In this document: piece after piece, positions 48,647-56,925 of the stretch
Layout of the letters: each line of letters begins with the position of its first letter
How positions within the stretch are numbered: the first letter of the stretch is position 1
Assembly: GCF_002870125.1 (NCBI RefSeq)
Contig: NZ_PNEO01000018.1
Coordinates: 61,071-125,070, forward strand
Length of the DNA: 64,000 nt
DNA from: Burkholderia sp. WAC0059
GTDB lineage: Bacteria > Pseudomonadota > Gammaproteobacteria > Burkholderiales > Burkholderiaceae
Direction: 5' to 3'
Notes under the pieces: model-generated
Told to the model about the DNA's origin: nothing
The model's database searches: none
What the model saw: the letters and a program-made list of their open reading frames with translations, nothing else
Position numbers and translations under genes: made by a program

Positions 48647-49714
48647 TCAGAGCGCGGCCACGACCGCGTCGCCCATCTCCGCCGTGCCGACCTGGCGGCA
48701 GCCCGGCGTGACGATGTCGGCCGTGCGATAGCCCTGCTCCAGCACCTTCCCGACCGCGCGCTCGATGCGATCGGCCTGTTCGGCGCGATCGAGCGAGTAG
48801 CGCAGCATCATCGCGGCCGAGAGGATCGTCGCGAGCGGATTCGCGATGCCCTTGCCCGCGATGTCGGGCGCCGAGCCGTGCGACGGCTCGTAGAGCCCCT
48901 TGTTGTTCGCGTCGAGCGAGGCCGAGGGCAGCATGCCGATCGAACCCGTCAGCATCGCGGCTTCGTCCGAGAGGATGTCGCCGAACAGGTTGCCGGTCAC
49001 GACCACGTCGAACGCCTTCGGCGCCTTGACGAGCTGCATGGCCGCGTTGTCGACGTACATGTGCGAAAGCTCGACGTCCGGGTATTCCTTCGCAACGTCG
49101 ATCACCACGTCCTTCCAGAGCTGCGAGGTTTCGAGCACGTTCGCCTTGTCCACCGACGTGAGCTTCTTCGCGCGCTTTTGCGCGGCCTGGAACGCGACGT
49201 GGGCGATGCGGCGCACCTCGGGCTCCGAGTAGCGCATCGTGTCGAAGCCTTCGCGCGCGCCCTTGAAGAGACCGTCGGGCGATTCGCGCAGGCCGCGCGG
49301 CGAGCCGAAATAGATGTCGCCGTTCAGCTCGCGCACGATCAGGATGTCGAGGCCCGACACGATCTCGGGCTTCAGCGACGAGGCGCCCGTCAACTGCGCA
49401 TAGCAGATCGCCGGGCGGAAGTTCGCAAAAAGCTGCAGGTGCTTGCGCAGCCCGAGGATCGCCTGCTCGGGGCGCAGCGCGCGCTCGAGCTTGTCGTACT
49501 TCCAGTCGCCGACCGCGCCGAACAGGATCGCGTCGGCGGCCTTCGCGAGCGCGAGCGTCGCCTCGGGCAGCGGATGGCCGCTCGCCTCGTAGCCCGCGCC
49601 GCCGACGGGCGCTTCCTCGAGCTCGAATGTCTCGCCGAGCGCCTTGAGCACCTTGACGGCCTCGTTGACGATCTCGGGACCGATGCCGTCTCCCGGCAAT
49701 ACCGCAATCTTCAT
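48647..49714 (-). CDS. leuB: 3-isopropylmalate dehydrogenase
   Basis: A 355-residue NAD-dependent decarboxylating dehydrogenase of leucine synthesis. The start MKIAVLPGDGIGPEIV is typical. VRELNGDIYFG carries the substrate Arg, KANVLETSQLW the catalytic Lys, and NLFGDILSDEAAMLTGSIGML (in part) the metal-binding Asp residues. YEPSHGSAPDIAG is the NAD specificity loop. The ATG at 49714 lies 46 bp after the leuD stop; upstream frames are spurious. It is the last gene of the leuC-ecn-leuD-leuB operon and has its own terminator. Confidence 0.97.
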   Translation of the reverse strand: MKIAVLPGDGIGPEIVNEAVKVLKALGETFELEEAPVGGAGYEASGHPLPEATLALAKAADAILFGAVGDWKYDKLERALRPEQAILGLRKHLQLFANFRPAICYAQLTGASSLKPEIVSGLDILIVRELNGDIYFGSPRGLRESPDGLFKGAREGFDTMRYSEPEVRRIAHVAFQAAQKRAKKLTSVDKANVLETSQLWKDVVIDVAKEYPDVELSHMYVDNAAMQLVKAPKAFDVVVTGNLFGDILSDEAAMLTGSIGMLPSASLDANNKGLYEPSHGSAPDIAGKGIANPLATILSAAMMLRYSLDRAEQADRIERAVGKVLEQGYRTADIVTPGCRQVGTAEMGDAVVAAL

Positions 49715-49760
49715 CTGCTGATTCCTTGAACAGGTTTCGTTGTGCGCGTTCCGGCGGCGC

Positions 49761-50414
49761 CTAGCCGACGATGCGATGGCCGAGCCACGGCTGCCGCGCG
49801 AGGCGCTCGGCCTCGAACTGGCGAATCTTGTCCGCGTGGCGCAGCGTGAGGCCGATGTCGTCGAAGCCGTTGAGCAGGCAGTAGCGCCGGAACGCGGCCA
49901 CCTCGAACGGATACTCGGTCGCGCCGTCGGCCGTGCGCACGACCTGCGCATCGAGGTCGACCGTCAACTGGAAACCGTTGAACGCATAGGTCTCGTTGAA
50001 CAGGTGATCGACCTGCTGCTCCGTCAGCGCGATCGGCAAGAGGCCGTTCTTGAAGCAGTTGTTGTAGAAGATGTCCGCGAAGCTCGGCGCGACGATCGCG
50101 CGAAAGCCGTACTGCTGCAGCGCCCACGGCGCGTGTTCGCGCGAGCTGCCGCAGCCGAAGTTCTTGCGCGCGAGCAGGATCGAGGCGCCCTGGTAGCGCG
50201 ACTGGTTCAGCACGAAGTCCGGGTTCAGCGGTCGCTTCGAGTTGTCCTGGCCCGGCTCACCGTGGTCCAGATAGCGCCATTCGTCGAACGCGTTCGGCCC
50301 GAAGCCGGAGCGCTTGATCGACTTGAGAAACTGCTTCGGAATGATCGCGTCCGTGTCGACGTTCTCGCGATCGAGCGGCGCCACGACGCCGGTGTGCACG
50401 ATGAATTTATCCAT
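49761..50414 (-). CDS. leuD: 3-isopropylmalate dehydratase small subunit
   Basis: A 217-residue small subunit of isopropylmalate isomerase. The start MDKFIVHTGVVAPLDRENVDTD, with the conserved Asp and Thr, is standard, and the substrate-binding FGCGSSREHAPWAL (near residue 85) is intact. YNNCFKNGLLPI is also typical. It works as a heterodimer with LeuC, whose gene lies 196 bp upstream with an entericidin gene in between. Confidence 0.96.
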   Translation of the reverse strand: MDKFIVHTGVVAPLDRENVDTDAIIPKQFLKSIKRSGFGPNAFDEWRYLDHGEPGQDNSKRPLNPDFVLNQSRYQGASILLARKNFGCGSSREHAPWALQQYGFRAIVAPSFADIFYNNCFKNGLLPIALTEQQVDHLFNETYAFNGFQLTVDLDAQVVRTADGATEYPFEVAAFRRYCLLNGFDDIGLTLRHADKIRQFEAERLARQPWLGHRIVG

Positions 50415-50464
50415 GATTCATGATCCCGATGAAAACCGGCGCGCCGGCCATTGCCCGGACGGCA

Positions 50465-50605
50465 TTACAGCGCGTGCTGAACCGCGCGGGACGAATCGCT
50501 GATGTCCTGACCGAAGCCGGCCACCGTGTTGCAGCCCGCCAGCGAAAGAAAGGTGCCGGCCAGCAGAAGAAGGGCGACGTGGCGCAGGAAAGCGCTTTTT
50601 TTCAT
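50465..50605 (-). CDS. Entericidin-like small lipoprotein between leuC and leuD
   Basis: A 46-residue protein. The N-terminus MKKSAFLRHVALLLLAG is a lipoprotein signal, and LSLAGC is the lipobox with the modified Cys at about residue 25. The mature part (CNTVAGFGQDISDSSRAVQHAL) follows the EcnA/EcnB pattern CNTxxGxGxDxxxxG. Entericidins are small outer-membrane lipoproteins of a toxin/antidote type in E. coli; in Burkholderiaceae a single copy in the leuC-leuD gap is common. A partner antidote gene is not seen here. It is cotranscribed with the leu genes (5 bp after leuC, 50 bp before leuD), so it probably follows leucine regulation. Confidence 0.88.
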   Translation of the reverse strand: MKKSAFLRHVALLLLAGTFLSLAGCNTVAGFGQDISDSSRAVQHAL

Positions 50606-50610
50606 GACAT

Positions 50611-52020
50611 TTATCCCAGTTTGCGAATATCGACGAAATGCCCTTCGATGGCGGCGGCGGCGGCCATCGCGGGGCTCACGAGATGCGTACGGCCGCCCGC
50701 GCCCTGGCGGCCTTCGAAGTTGCGGTTCGACGTGGAAGCGCAGCGCTCGCCCGGTTCCAGACGGTCCGCGTTCATCGCGAGACACATCGAGCAGCCCGGC
50801 TCGCGCCATTCGAAGCCCGCGTCGGTGAACACCTTGTCGAGCCCCTCGCGCTCGGCCTGCGCCTTCACGAGACCCGAGCCCGGCACCACCATCGCGAGAC
50901 GGATGTTCGGCGCGACGCGCCGGCCGAGCTTCTTCACGACCCACGCGGCCGCGCGCAGGTCTTCGATGCGCGCATTCGTGCACGAGCCGATGAAGACCTT
51001 GTCCGGCTTGATCGCGTCGATCGGCGTGTTGGGCTCGAGCGCCATGTACTTGAGCGCGCGCTCCATCGCGTCGCGCTTGACCGGATCCTTCTCGCGCTCG
51101 GGGTCGGGCACGCGGCTGTCGACCGAGGTGACCATCTCCGGCGAGGTGCCCCACGTGACCTGCGGGACGATGTCGGCCGCGTTCAGCTGCACCACGCGGT
51201 CGAACGGCGCGCCCGCGTCGGAGTGGAAGGTCTTCCAGTACCGCACGGCCTCGTCCCATTCCGCGCCTTGCGGCGTGAACGGGCGGCCCTTCAGGTATTC
51301 GACCGTGGTGTCGTCGACGGCGACCATGCCGGCGCGCGCGCCCGCCTCGATCGCCATGTTGCACACCGTCATGCGGCCTTCCATCGAGAGCGCCCGAATC
51401 GCCGAGCCGCCGAACTCGATGGCGTAGCCCGTGCCGCCCGCCGTGCCGATCCTGCCGATGATGGCGAGCACGATGTCCTTCGCCGTGCAGCCGCGCGGCA
51501 GCGGACCCTCGACCTTCACGAGCATGTTCTTGCTCTTCTTCTGCAGCAGCGTCTGCGTGGCGAGCACGTGCTCGACTTCGGACGTGCCGATGCCGTGCGC
51601 GAGCGCGCCGAACGCGCCGTGCGTGGACGTGTGCGAGTCGCCGCAGACGATCGTCATGCCGGGCAGCGTCGCGCCCTGCTCGGGGCCGACGATGTGCACG
51701 ATGCCCTGGCGCTGGTCGTTCATCTTGAACTGCGTGATGCCGTAGGCATCGCAGTTCGCGTCGAGCGTGTCGACCTGCAGCTTCGAAACGGGATCGGCGA
51801 TGCCGTTGCGGCGGTCGGTGGTCGGCACGTTGTGATCGGACACCGCGAGGTTCGCGCTGATGCGCCAGACGGGCCGGCCGTTCAGCTTCAGGCCTTCGAA
51901 CGCCTGCGGGCTCGTGACTTCGTGCAGCAGTTGACGGTCGATGTAGAGGAGCGTCGTGCCGTCTTCTTCCGTGTGGACCACATGGGAGTCCCACAGTTTG
52001 TCGTAGAGAGTCTTGGCCAT
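50611..52020 (-). CDS. leuC: 3-isopropylmalate dehydratase large subunit
   Basis: A 469-residue aconitase-family subunit that isomerises 2-isopropylmalate to 3-isopropylmalate. The three [4Fe-4S] ligand Cys residues lie in FIGSCTNARIEDL and in EPGCSMCLAMN. The start MAKTLYDKLWDSHVV and the substrate motif CGDSHTSTHGAFG are standard. The start at 52020 is chosen over 52050. It is the first gene of the leu operon. An extended -10 (TGGCATAAT) lies about 45 bp upstream. Confidence 0.97.
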   Translation of the reverse strand: MAKTLYDKLWDSHVVHTEEDGTTLLYIDRQLLHEVTSPQAFEGLKLNGRPVWRISANLAVSDHNVPTTDRRNGIADPVSKLQVDTLDANCDAYGITQFKMNDQRQGIVHIVGPEQGATLPGMTIVCGDSHTSTHGAFGALAHGIGTSEVEHVLATQTLLQKKSKNMLVKVEGPLPRGCTAKDIVLAIIGRIGTAGGTGYAIEFGGSAIRALSMEGRMTVCNMAIEAGARAGMVAVDDTTVEYLKGRPFTPQGAEWDEAVRYWKTFHSDAGAPFDRVVQLNAADIVPQVTWGTSPEMVTSVDSRVPDPEREKDPVKRDAMERALKYMALEPNTPIDAIKPDKVFIGSCTNARIEDLRAAAWVVKKLGRRVAPNIRLAMVVPGSGLVKAQAEREGLDKVFTDAGFEWREPGCSMCLAMNADRLEPGERCASTSNRNFEGRQGAGGRTHLVSPAMAAAAAIEGHFVDIRKLG

Positions 52021-52064
52021 GGTATGCGGGGAAAGGATGACTGCGGGCAATGCGTTATCCGGAG

Positions 52065-52073
52065 ATTATGCCA
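52065..52073 (-). promoter_or_regulatory. Candidate extended -10 of the leuC operon
   Basis: TGGCATAAT on the minus strand, about 45 bp before the leuC start; CATAAT at 52065-52070. No convincing -35. Confidence 0.45.
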
Positions 52074-52326
52074 CGCCATCGGTCCCGAAGCCTACATCGC
52101 ATGGGAAAAACCGATACAAAACATGGGGTTGGGTGGTAGTGCCGATACCTGTATCCGCGTTACCCGGCAGCGGAAGGCCGCCGCCGCGATGGCGGCGGCG
52201 GGCGGCGGCGAGCGGCGCCGTGCGAGCGGCGAGCGGCGGCAAGACTCGAGGCGCCGGGGGACGACACGAGGCCCCCGGTTCCCGCGAATGTCCGCCGGCC
52301 GGCGGACACGACGACCGGAACCAGCC

Positions 52327-52350
52327 GGAACAACCCGTGGAACAACCCGT
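52327..52350 (+). repeat. Tandem 12-bp direct repeat
   Basis: GGAACAACCCGT occurs twice in a row, without mismatch, in the non-coding stretch downstream of the SDR gene. Confidence 0.7.
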
Positions 52351-52407
52351 CGGTCAAGGCAACGTCGAAACGACTAACGGGAACGGATCGGCCCGCACCC
52401 GGAACGC

Positions 52408-53193
52408 CTACGGCCGGCTCGCGAGCTGCGCGGCAAACGCATCGTTGAAGCCGCGGAACTGCTCGTGGTATTTCTCGATGCCCTGCTCCGCGGCGAACCG
52501 CAGCGGCAGCACGCGCTTGACCAGAACTTCCCGCGCGTCGGGCTGCGTTTGCAGAATCTCCATGACCTCGGCGACGAATTCCGCGAGCGGCATCGCGTGC
52601 GGATCGCTCGCCTGCTGCTCGCCGAGCAGTTCGGTCTGCACGTAGGGCGGCACGATCTCGACGACGCCCACGGACGTACCCTGCAACTGGTAGCGCAGCG
52701 CGTCGCTCCAGGCATGGACGGCAGCCTTGGTCGCGCTGTAGGTCGGCGTCGACGCCAGCGTGAAAAACGCGAGCCCCGACGAGACGGTCATCACGGTCGA
52801 GCGCGACTGGCGGCGGAGCACGGGCAGCAACGCGGCCGTCAGGCGGATCGGCCCCAGCAGGTTCGTCGCGACGATCGATTCGGCCGCCGTGACGTCGACA
52901 GCCTCGGCGCGCCAGTCCTCGACCCGCATGATGCCCGCGTTGTTGACGAGCACGTTCAGGTCCGGAAACCGGCTCGCGACTTCGGCCGCGGCGCGCTCGA
53001 TCGCGCGCGGGTCCTCGACGTCGAGCACGAGGGTTTCCATGCCGGGGTTGGCCTGCGCGAGCGCGTCGAGCAGCGCCTGCCGCCGCCCCGCGACGATCAC
53101 CCGGTTGCCGAGGCGGTGAAACGCCTCGGCAAGCGCGCGGCCGATGCCCGAGCCACCGCCCGTAATCAGCATGGTATTGCCTGTCGTTTGCAT
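52408..53193 (-). CDS. Short-chain dehydrogenase/reductase (DltE-like)
   Basis: A 261-residue classical SDR. The nucleotide loop is TGGGSGIG (residues 11-18), NNAG is at 84-87, and the catalytic triad is Ser 138/139, Tyr152 and Lys156 (TYSATKAAVHAWSDAL). It resembles the DltE-type oxidoreductases. Substrate unknown. A good GGAGAAGGA site precedes the ATG. It diverges from an HxlR-family regulator across a 124-bp gap with two TACT...AGTA palindromes, which suggests that the regulator controls it, as is common for HxlR-oxidoreductase pairs that respond to electrophiles or aldehydes. Confidence 0.85.
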   Translation of the reverse strand: MQTTGNTMLITGGGSGIGRALAEAFHRLGNRVIVAGRRQALLDALAQANPGMETLVLDVEDPRAIERAAAEVASRFPDLNVLVNNAGIMRVEDWRAEAVDVTAAESIVATNLLGPIRLTAALLPVLRRQSRSTVMTVSSGLAFFTLASTPTYSATKAAVHAWSDALRYQLQGTSVGVVEIVPPYVQTELLGEQQASDPHAMPLAEFVAEVMEILQTQPDAREVLVKRVLPLRFAAEQGIEKYHEQFRGFNDAFAAQLASRP

Positions 53194-53239
53194 AGTCCTT
53201 CTCCGATGAAGTTAACGGGTCGTGCGAGAATAGGCCCAT

Positions 53240-53291
53240 TACTCTCATTTGAGAAGTAGGCATCATTTTGTGCGGTACTTACCCGATAGTA
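53240..53291. promoter_or_regulatory. Two candidate HxlR operator palindromes
   Basis: TACT-N11-AGTA at 53240-53258 (TACTCTCA/TGAGAAGTA arms) and TACT-N8-AGTA at 53276-53291 lie in the gap between the SDR gene and the divergent HxlR gene. HxlR-family proteins bind short TACT/AGTA-type inverted repeats; assignment to this regulator is by position. Confidence 0.5.
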
Positions 53292-53317
53292 ACGAATGGA
53301 GAGAGGGGAAAAGCGCC

Positions 53318-53755
53318 ATGGCGAAAACCCAGCCAAAGACCCGACCGGACCGGCACGCGGTCACTTTCGTCTCGCCGGCCGGCGAGCCGTCCACGCCCGG
53401 GCTCGATGCCGTCGTCCTCGACGTGATCGGCCGGATCGCCGACAAGTGGACCCTGCTCGTCCTCGAGGTACTGGCCCAGGACGGCGTGCTGCGCTTCACG
53501 CGCATCGGGCAGCGCGTCGGCAACATCAGCCAGCGCATGCTCACGAAGACGCTGCGCCAGCTCGAAGAAGACGGCCTCGTCCTGCGCACGGCGCATCCGG
53601 AAGTGCCGCCGAGGGTCGAGTATCAGCTCACGGCGCTCGGCGAAAGCCTGTGCGCCGCGCTCTGCGGCATGTGGACGTGGGCCTTCGAGCATCAGGACGA
53701 ACTGCTCCGCCTGCGCGCGGCGGCGACGGCCGGGCAGGAAGAAGCGAAGGCTTAA
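53318..53755 (+). CDS. HxlR-family transcriptional regulator
   Basis: A 145-residue winged-helix regulator. The core is IGRIADKWTLLVLEVLAQDG, then LRFTRIGQRVGNISQRMLTKTLRQLEEDGLV and VPPRVEYQLTALGESL (cited in part), the complete HxlR pattern. No Cys lies in the N-terminal part, so redox sensing by a YodB-like thiol is not obvious. The start at 53318 has GAGAGGGG about 10 bases upstream; an upstream ATG at 53249 lies inside the operator region. It likely represses or activates the divergent SDR gene. Confidence 0.88.
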   Translation: MAKTQPKTRPDRHAVTFVSPAGEPSTPGLDAVVLDVIGRIADKWTLLVLEVLAQDGVLRFTRIGQRVGNISQRMLTKTLRQLEEDGLVLRTAHPEVPPRVEYQLTALGESLCAALCGMWTWAFEHQDELLRLRAAATAGQEEAKA

Positions 53756-53797
53756 CGGAAAGCCCGACGCGCGGGCCGGCGCGAGGCTCGTGCGCGC

Positions 53798-54826
53798 TCA
53801 GGAACTCTCGCGCACGACGAGTTCGAACCCGAGATCGACGACGGGCTCGGGCACCGGCTCGCGGCGCGTCATCGCGAGCAGCATCTGCGCGGCCCGGCGC
53901 CCGACTTCGGCGCGCGGCGTGCGGATCGTCGTCAGGCGCGGAAACGCGTGCGCCGAACCGGGCAGGTCGTTGAAGCCGACCATCGCGACGCGCCGCGGCA
54001 CCGGCACGCCGAGGCGCAGCGCCTCGAGCAGCGCGCCGTGCGCGAGGTCGTCGTTGCCGAAAAAGATGCCGTCGACGTCCGGGTGCTGCGCCATGATCCG
54101 CGCGAACATCTCGCAGCCGAGTTCGACCGACGAAGGCTCCGGCGACAGGAACTCGAGCACGGGATCGTGGAGCCCCGCTTCGCGCAGCGTCGCGCGAAAG
54201 CCGTCGCCGCGCTGCAGGATGCGCGGGTCGAGCTGCGCCGCGACGAACGCGTTGCGCCGGCGGCCGCGCTCGACCAGATGCTGCGCCGCCGCGCGCCCCG
54301 CGTCGGCCTGGGCGAAGCCCACGCAATGCACGCCGGGCTCGTGCGAAATGTCCATGATGTGCACGCAGGGCACGCCGCTCGCCTCGATCATCTGCCGCGT
54401 GGCGTCCGTCTGGCCCGAGCCGGCGAGAATCATGCCGCTCGGCGGCGAGGCGAGGTAGTGGCGGATCAGGTGCGCCTCCTCGTCCTGCGCGTAATGCGAA
54501 TTGCCGATCAGGATCTCGAAGCCGTGCGGCGTGAGCACGCTGTGGATCGATTCGAGCACGTCCACGAAAACGAGGTTCGACAGCGACGGCACGAGCACCG
54601 CGATCGCCTCGCTGCGGGCCGAGGCGAGCGCGCGGGCCGCCGCGTTCGCGACGTAGCCGAGTTCGCGCGCCGCCTCGCGCACGCGCTCGACGTACTCGGC
54701 CCCGACCGTGCTGACGCCGCGCAGCACGCGCGACGCCGTGATCGTGCTCACGCCGGCCCGGCGCGCGACCTGCTCGAGCCGCGGACGGCCGGTACTCCGG
54801 GTTTTCCTGTGTGCCGTTTTTTCCAT
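53798..54826 (-). CDS. LacI-family regulator, probably of gluconate metabolism
   Basis: A 342-residue LacI/GalR protein. The helix-turn-helix is at residues about 17-35 (LEQVARRAGVSTITASRVL), followed by the hinge helix ANAAARALASARS and a periplasmic-binding-protein-like effector domain (IAVLVPSLSN through TTIRTPRAEVGRRAAQML). Divergence from a gluconokinase gene and the presence of two matching palindromes in between suggest it is the gluconate-responsive GntR-type repressor. It would control its own gene and the gluconokinase, and possibly the Gfo/Idh and carrier genes behind it. Confidence 0.87.
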   Translation of the reverse strand: MEKTAHRKTRSTGRPRLEQVARRAGVSTITASRVLRGVSTVGAEYVERVREAARELGYVANAAARALASARSEAIAVLVPSLSNLVFVDVLESIHSVLTPHGFEILIGNSHYAQDEEAHLIRHYLASPPSGMILAGSGQTDATRQMIEASGVPCVHIMDISHEPGVHCVGFAQADAGRAAAQHLVERGRRRNAFVAAQLDPRILQRGDGFRATLREAGLHDPVLEFLSPEPSSVELGCEMFARIMAQHPDVDGIFFGNDDLAHGALLEALRLGVPVPRRVAMVGFNDLPGSAHAFPRLTTIRTPRAEVGRRAAQMLLAMTRREPVPEPVVDLGFELVVRESS

Positions 54827-54836
54827 AGGGCGACTA

Positions 54837-54850
54837 GGATAGCGCTACCC
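54837..54850. promoter_or_regulatory. LacI-type operator 1 (next to the regulator's start)
   Basis: GGATAGCGCTACCC, an imperfect palindrome centred on AGCGCT, 11 bp before the regulator's start codon. It matches operator 2 in its core. Confidence 0.6.
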
Positions 54851-54951
54851 AGGCGGCGGCACCAAGTTAGGGGCGTCCCTGCCGCAACAATATTTCGATG
54901 GCGCCGTGCCCGCGCGAACCGGCCGATGCGGCCGTTTTTTTTCGGGCACTT

Positions 54952-54967
54952 GAGATAGCGCTATCTC
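54952..54967. promoter_or_regulatory. LacI-type operator 2 (next to gluconokinase)
   Basis: GAGATAGCGCTATCTC, a perfect 16-bp palindrome, 43 bp before the gluconokinase start. Its centre lies 116 bp from that of operator 1, close to eleven helical turns. CG at the centre is the LacI-family hallmark. Confidence 0.75.
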
Positions 54968-55009
54968 CCGATACAGATGGACCTGTACATGCAAGAACGG
55001 CAAGAACCG

Positions 55010-55555
55010 ATGTCCGCGATCGTCGTCATGGGCGTGGCCGGCTGCGGCAAGTCGAGCGTCGCGACCGCGCTCGCGGCGCGGCTCGACGGCGGCCGCCTGA
55101 TCGAAGGCGACGCGTTCCACCCGGCGGCGAACGTCGCCAAGATGCGCGCCGGCACGCCGCTCGACGACGCCGACCGCGCCGGCTGGCTGGCGCGGCTCGC
55201 CGACGAGTTGCGCGACGTCCGTGCGGCCGGCGGCTATCCGGTGCTGGCCTGCTCGGCGCTCAAGCGCCGTTATCGCGACCGGCTGCGCGAGGCCGTGCCC
55301 GCGCTTGGCTTCGTCTTTCTGGAACTGACGCGCGCCGTCGCCGCCGAGCGCGTGGCGAGCCGCGGCGATCATTTCATGCCGGCCTCGCTCGTCGACAACC
55401 AGTTCGCGACGCTGGAGCCGCCCGCCGGCGAGCCGCTGACGCTCGCGCTCGACGGCACGCGGCCGGTGGCCGATCTCGTCGAGGCCGCCGTCGCCTGGCG
55501 CCGCCGGCACGGTGCGCATGAAATGCACGCGGGGCAACCGGAGCACACAATCTGA
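55010..55555 (+). CDS. gntK: Gluconokinase (GntK type)
   Basis: A 181-residue P-loop kinase that phosphorylates gluconate to 6-phosphogluconate, feeding the Entner-Doudoroff or pentose phosphate routes. The P-loop GVAGCGKSS is at residues 8-16. EGDAFHPAANVAKMRAGTPLDD (cited in part), LACSALKRRYRDRLR and RGDHFMPASLVDNQFATLE are all diagnostic of thermoresistant gluconokinase. The start at 55010 (MSAIVVMG) fits the family best; 54977 would add 11 residues. A perfect palindrome for the divergent LacI regulator precedes it. Confidence 0.92.
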   Translation: MSAIVVMGVAGCGKSSVATALAARLDGGRLIEGDAFHPAANVAKMRAGTPLDDADRAGWLARLADELRDVRAAGGYPVLACSALKRRYRDRLREAVPALGFVFLELTRAVAAERVASRGDHFMPASLVDNQFATLEPPAGEPLTLALDGTRPVADLVEAAVAWRRRHGAHEMHAGQPEHTI

Positions 55556-55752
55556 CGAGGTTGCCCGGCCGCGCGAGACGGCGCGACCGGATTGCCCGAC
55601 GGCGCCGCCTCGCGCACGACCCGGCAAGCGGGTCCGCCGCGGCGGCGCCACCCTCGCCCCAAGCCTCCGACAACGCGCGAAGCGCGAAACGCGCACGGGC
55701 ACGCCCGGCGCGAACCGAATCCCGGCATACCGGCACACCATATGGAATCACC

Positions 55753-56838
55753 ATGAAGAAACTCAGAACGGCCATCATCGGCTGCGGCAAGGTCGGGCAC
55801 TTCCATGCCCGCGCGCTCGCGAAGCTCGAGCATTCGGAATTCGTCGCCGTCAGCAGCAGCTCGCTCGAACGGGCCCAGACCTTCGCCCGGCAATACGGCG
55901 ACGGCGTGCGCGCGTTCGACAACGTCGAAGCGATGATCGACGCGGCGCAGGTCGACGTCGTCTGCATCTGCACGCCGCATCCGCAGCACGCGCCGGTCGC
56001 CGTCGCCGCCCTGCAGCGCGGCTGCCACGTGCTGATCGAAAAGCCGCTGGCCTCCTCGCTCGAAGACTGCGACGCCATTCTCTCGTGCGCGCAAACGCAC
56101 GGGCGCACGGTCGGCGTCGTCTGCCAGCGGCGCTTCTATCCGTCGGCCCAGCGCATCCGCGACGCCATCGACGCGGGCAAGATCGGCCGCCCCGCCATCG
56201 GCAACGTCGTCATGCTCGGCTGGCGCGACCGCGCGTACTACGAAAGCGATCCGTGGCGCGGCTCGTGGAAGGGCGAAGGCGGCGGCGTGCTCGTCAACCA
56301 GGCGCCCCATCAGCTCGACCTGCTGCTCTGGTACATGGGCGAGATCGACGAGGTCTACGGCGTCTGGAAGAACGTCAACCACGACTACATCGAGGTCGAA
56401 GACACGGCCGCGGCCATCGTCAAATTCAGGAGCGGCGCCATCGCCAACCTCCTCGTGAGCAACGCGCAGAACCCGGCGCTCTACGGCAAGGTCCACGTGC
56501 ACGGCGAGAACGGCGCGTCGGTCGGCGTGCAGACCGACGGCGGCGCGATGTTCATCGCGGGCGTCTCGGGCATCGCGGAGCCGCCCTTCAACGACGTCTG
56601 GACCGTCAGGGGCGAGGAGCATCTGCTCGACGAATGGAAGCACGCCGACGCCGAAGCGTTCGCCGCGCCCGACGCGCTCTACCGCTACCACGAGCTGCAG
56701 ATCGACGATTTCCTGACCGCCGTCGCCAACGGCACGAGGCCGCTCATCGACGGGCTGGACGGGCGCCGCACCGTCGAGCTGTTCACGGCCATCTATCGCA
56801 GCACGCAACGCAACGCCGCGATCCGCTTTCCACTCTGA
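55753..56838 (+). CDS. Gfo/Idh/MocA-family oxidoreductase
   Basis: A 361-residue NAD(P)-dependent sugar or polyol oxidoreductase. The Rossmann motif is GCGKVGHFHAR (residues 10-20), and EKP (96-98, with catalytic Lys97) is the family signature. GGGVLVNQAPHQLDLLLWYMG holds the catalytic His (cited in part). The substrate is unknown; family members act on inositols, glucose/fructose or deoxysugars. It follows gluconokinase by 197 bp and precedes a sugar-acid carrier by 87 bp, consistent with a role in catabolism of a sugar acid or polyol. Confidence 0.88.
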   Translation: MKKLRTAIIGCGKVGHFHARALAKLEHSEFVAVSSSSLERAQTFARQYGDGVRAFDNVEAMIDAAQVDVVCICTPHPQHAPVAVAALQRGCHVLIEKPLASSLEDCDAILSCAQTHGRTVGVVCQRRFYPSAQRIRDAIDAGKIGRPAIGNVVMLGWRDRAYYESDPWRGSWKGEGGGVLVNQAPHQLDLLLWYMGEIDEVYGVWKNVNHDYIEVEDTAAAIVKFRSGAIANLLVSNAQNPALYGKVHVHGENGASVGVQTDGGAMFIAGVSGIAEPPFNDVWTVRGEEHLLDEWKHADAEAFAAPDALYRYHELQIDDFLTAVANGTRPLIDGLDGRRTVELFTAIYRSTQRNAAIRFPL

Positions 56839-56925
56839 TCCGACCTCCATCCCGCTTCGAGACAGGCGGCACACCCAGGCGCCCGTCGCGCGGCACGCGC
56901 GACGGGACAGACTGAGGACACCATC

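Larger units (their letters stand above)
52021..52407. other. Gap between leuC and the accessory segment
   Basis: 387 bases without a supportable gene. Left of 52100 lies the leuC promoter region. The rest is a GC-rich stretch with a GATAC-CT-GTATC palindrome (52144-52155), a GGC-rich run (about 52170-52225) and a tandem 12-bp repeat (52327-52350). It marks one edge of the segment between leuC and gltA. Confidence 0.55.

Noticed and set aside
52166..52226. GGC-rich run that looks like a microsatellite
   Set aside because: Irregular unit and high background GC; no fixed period beyond a few copies.
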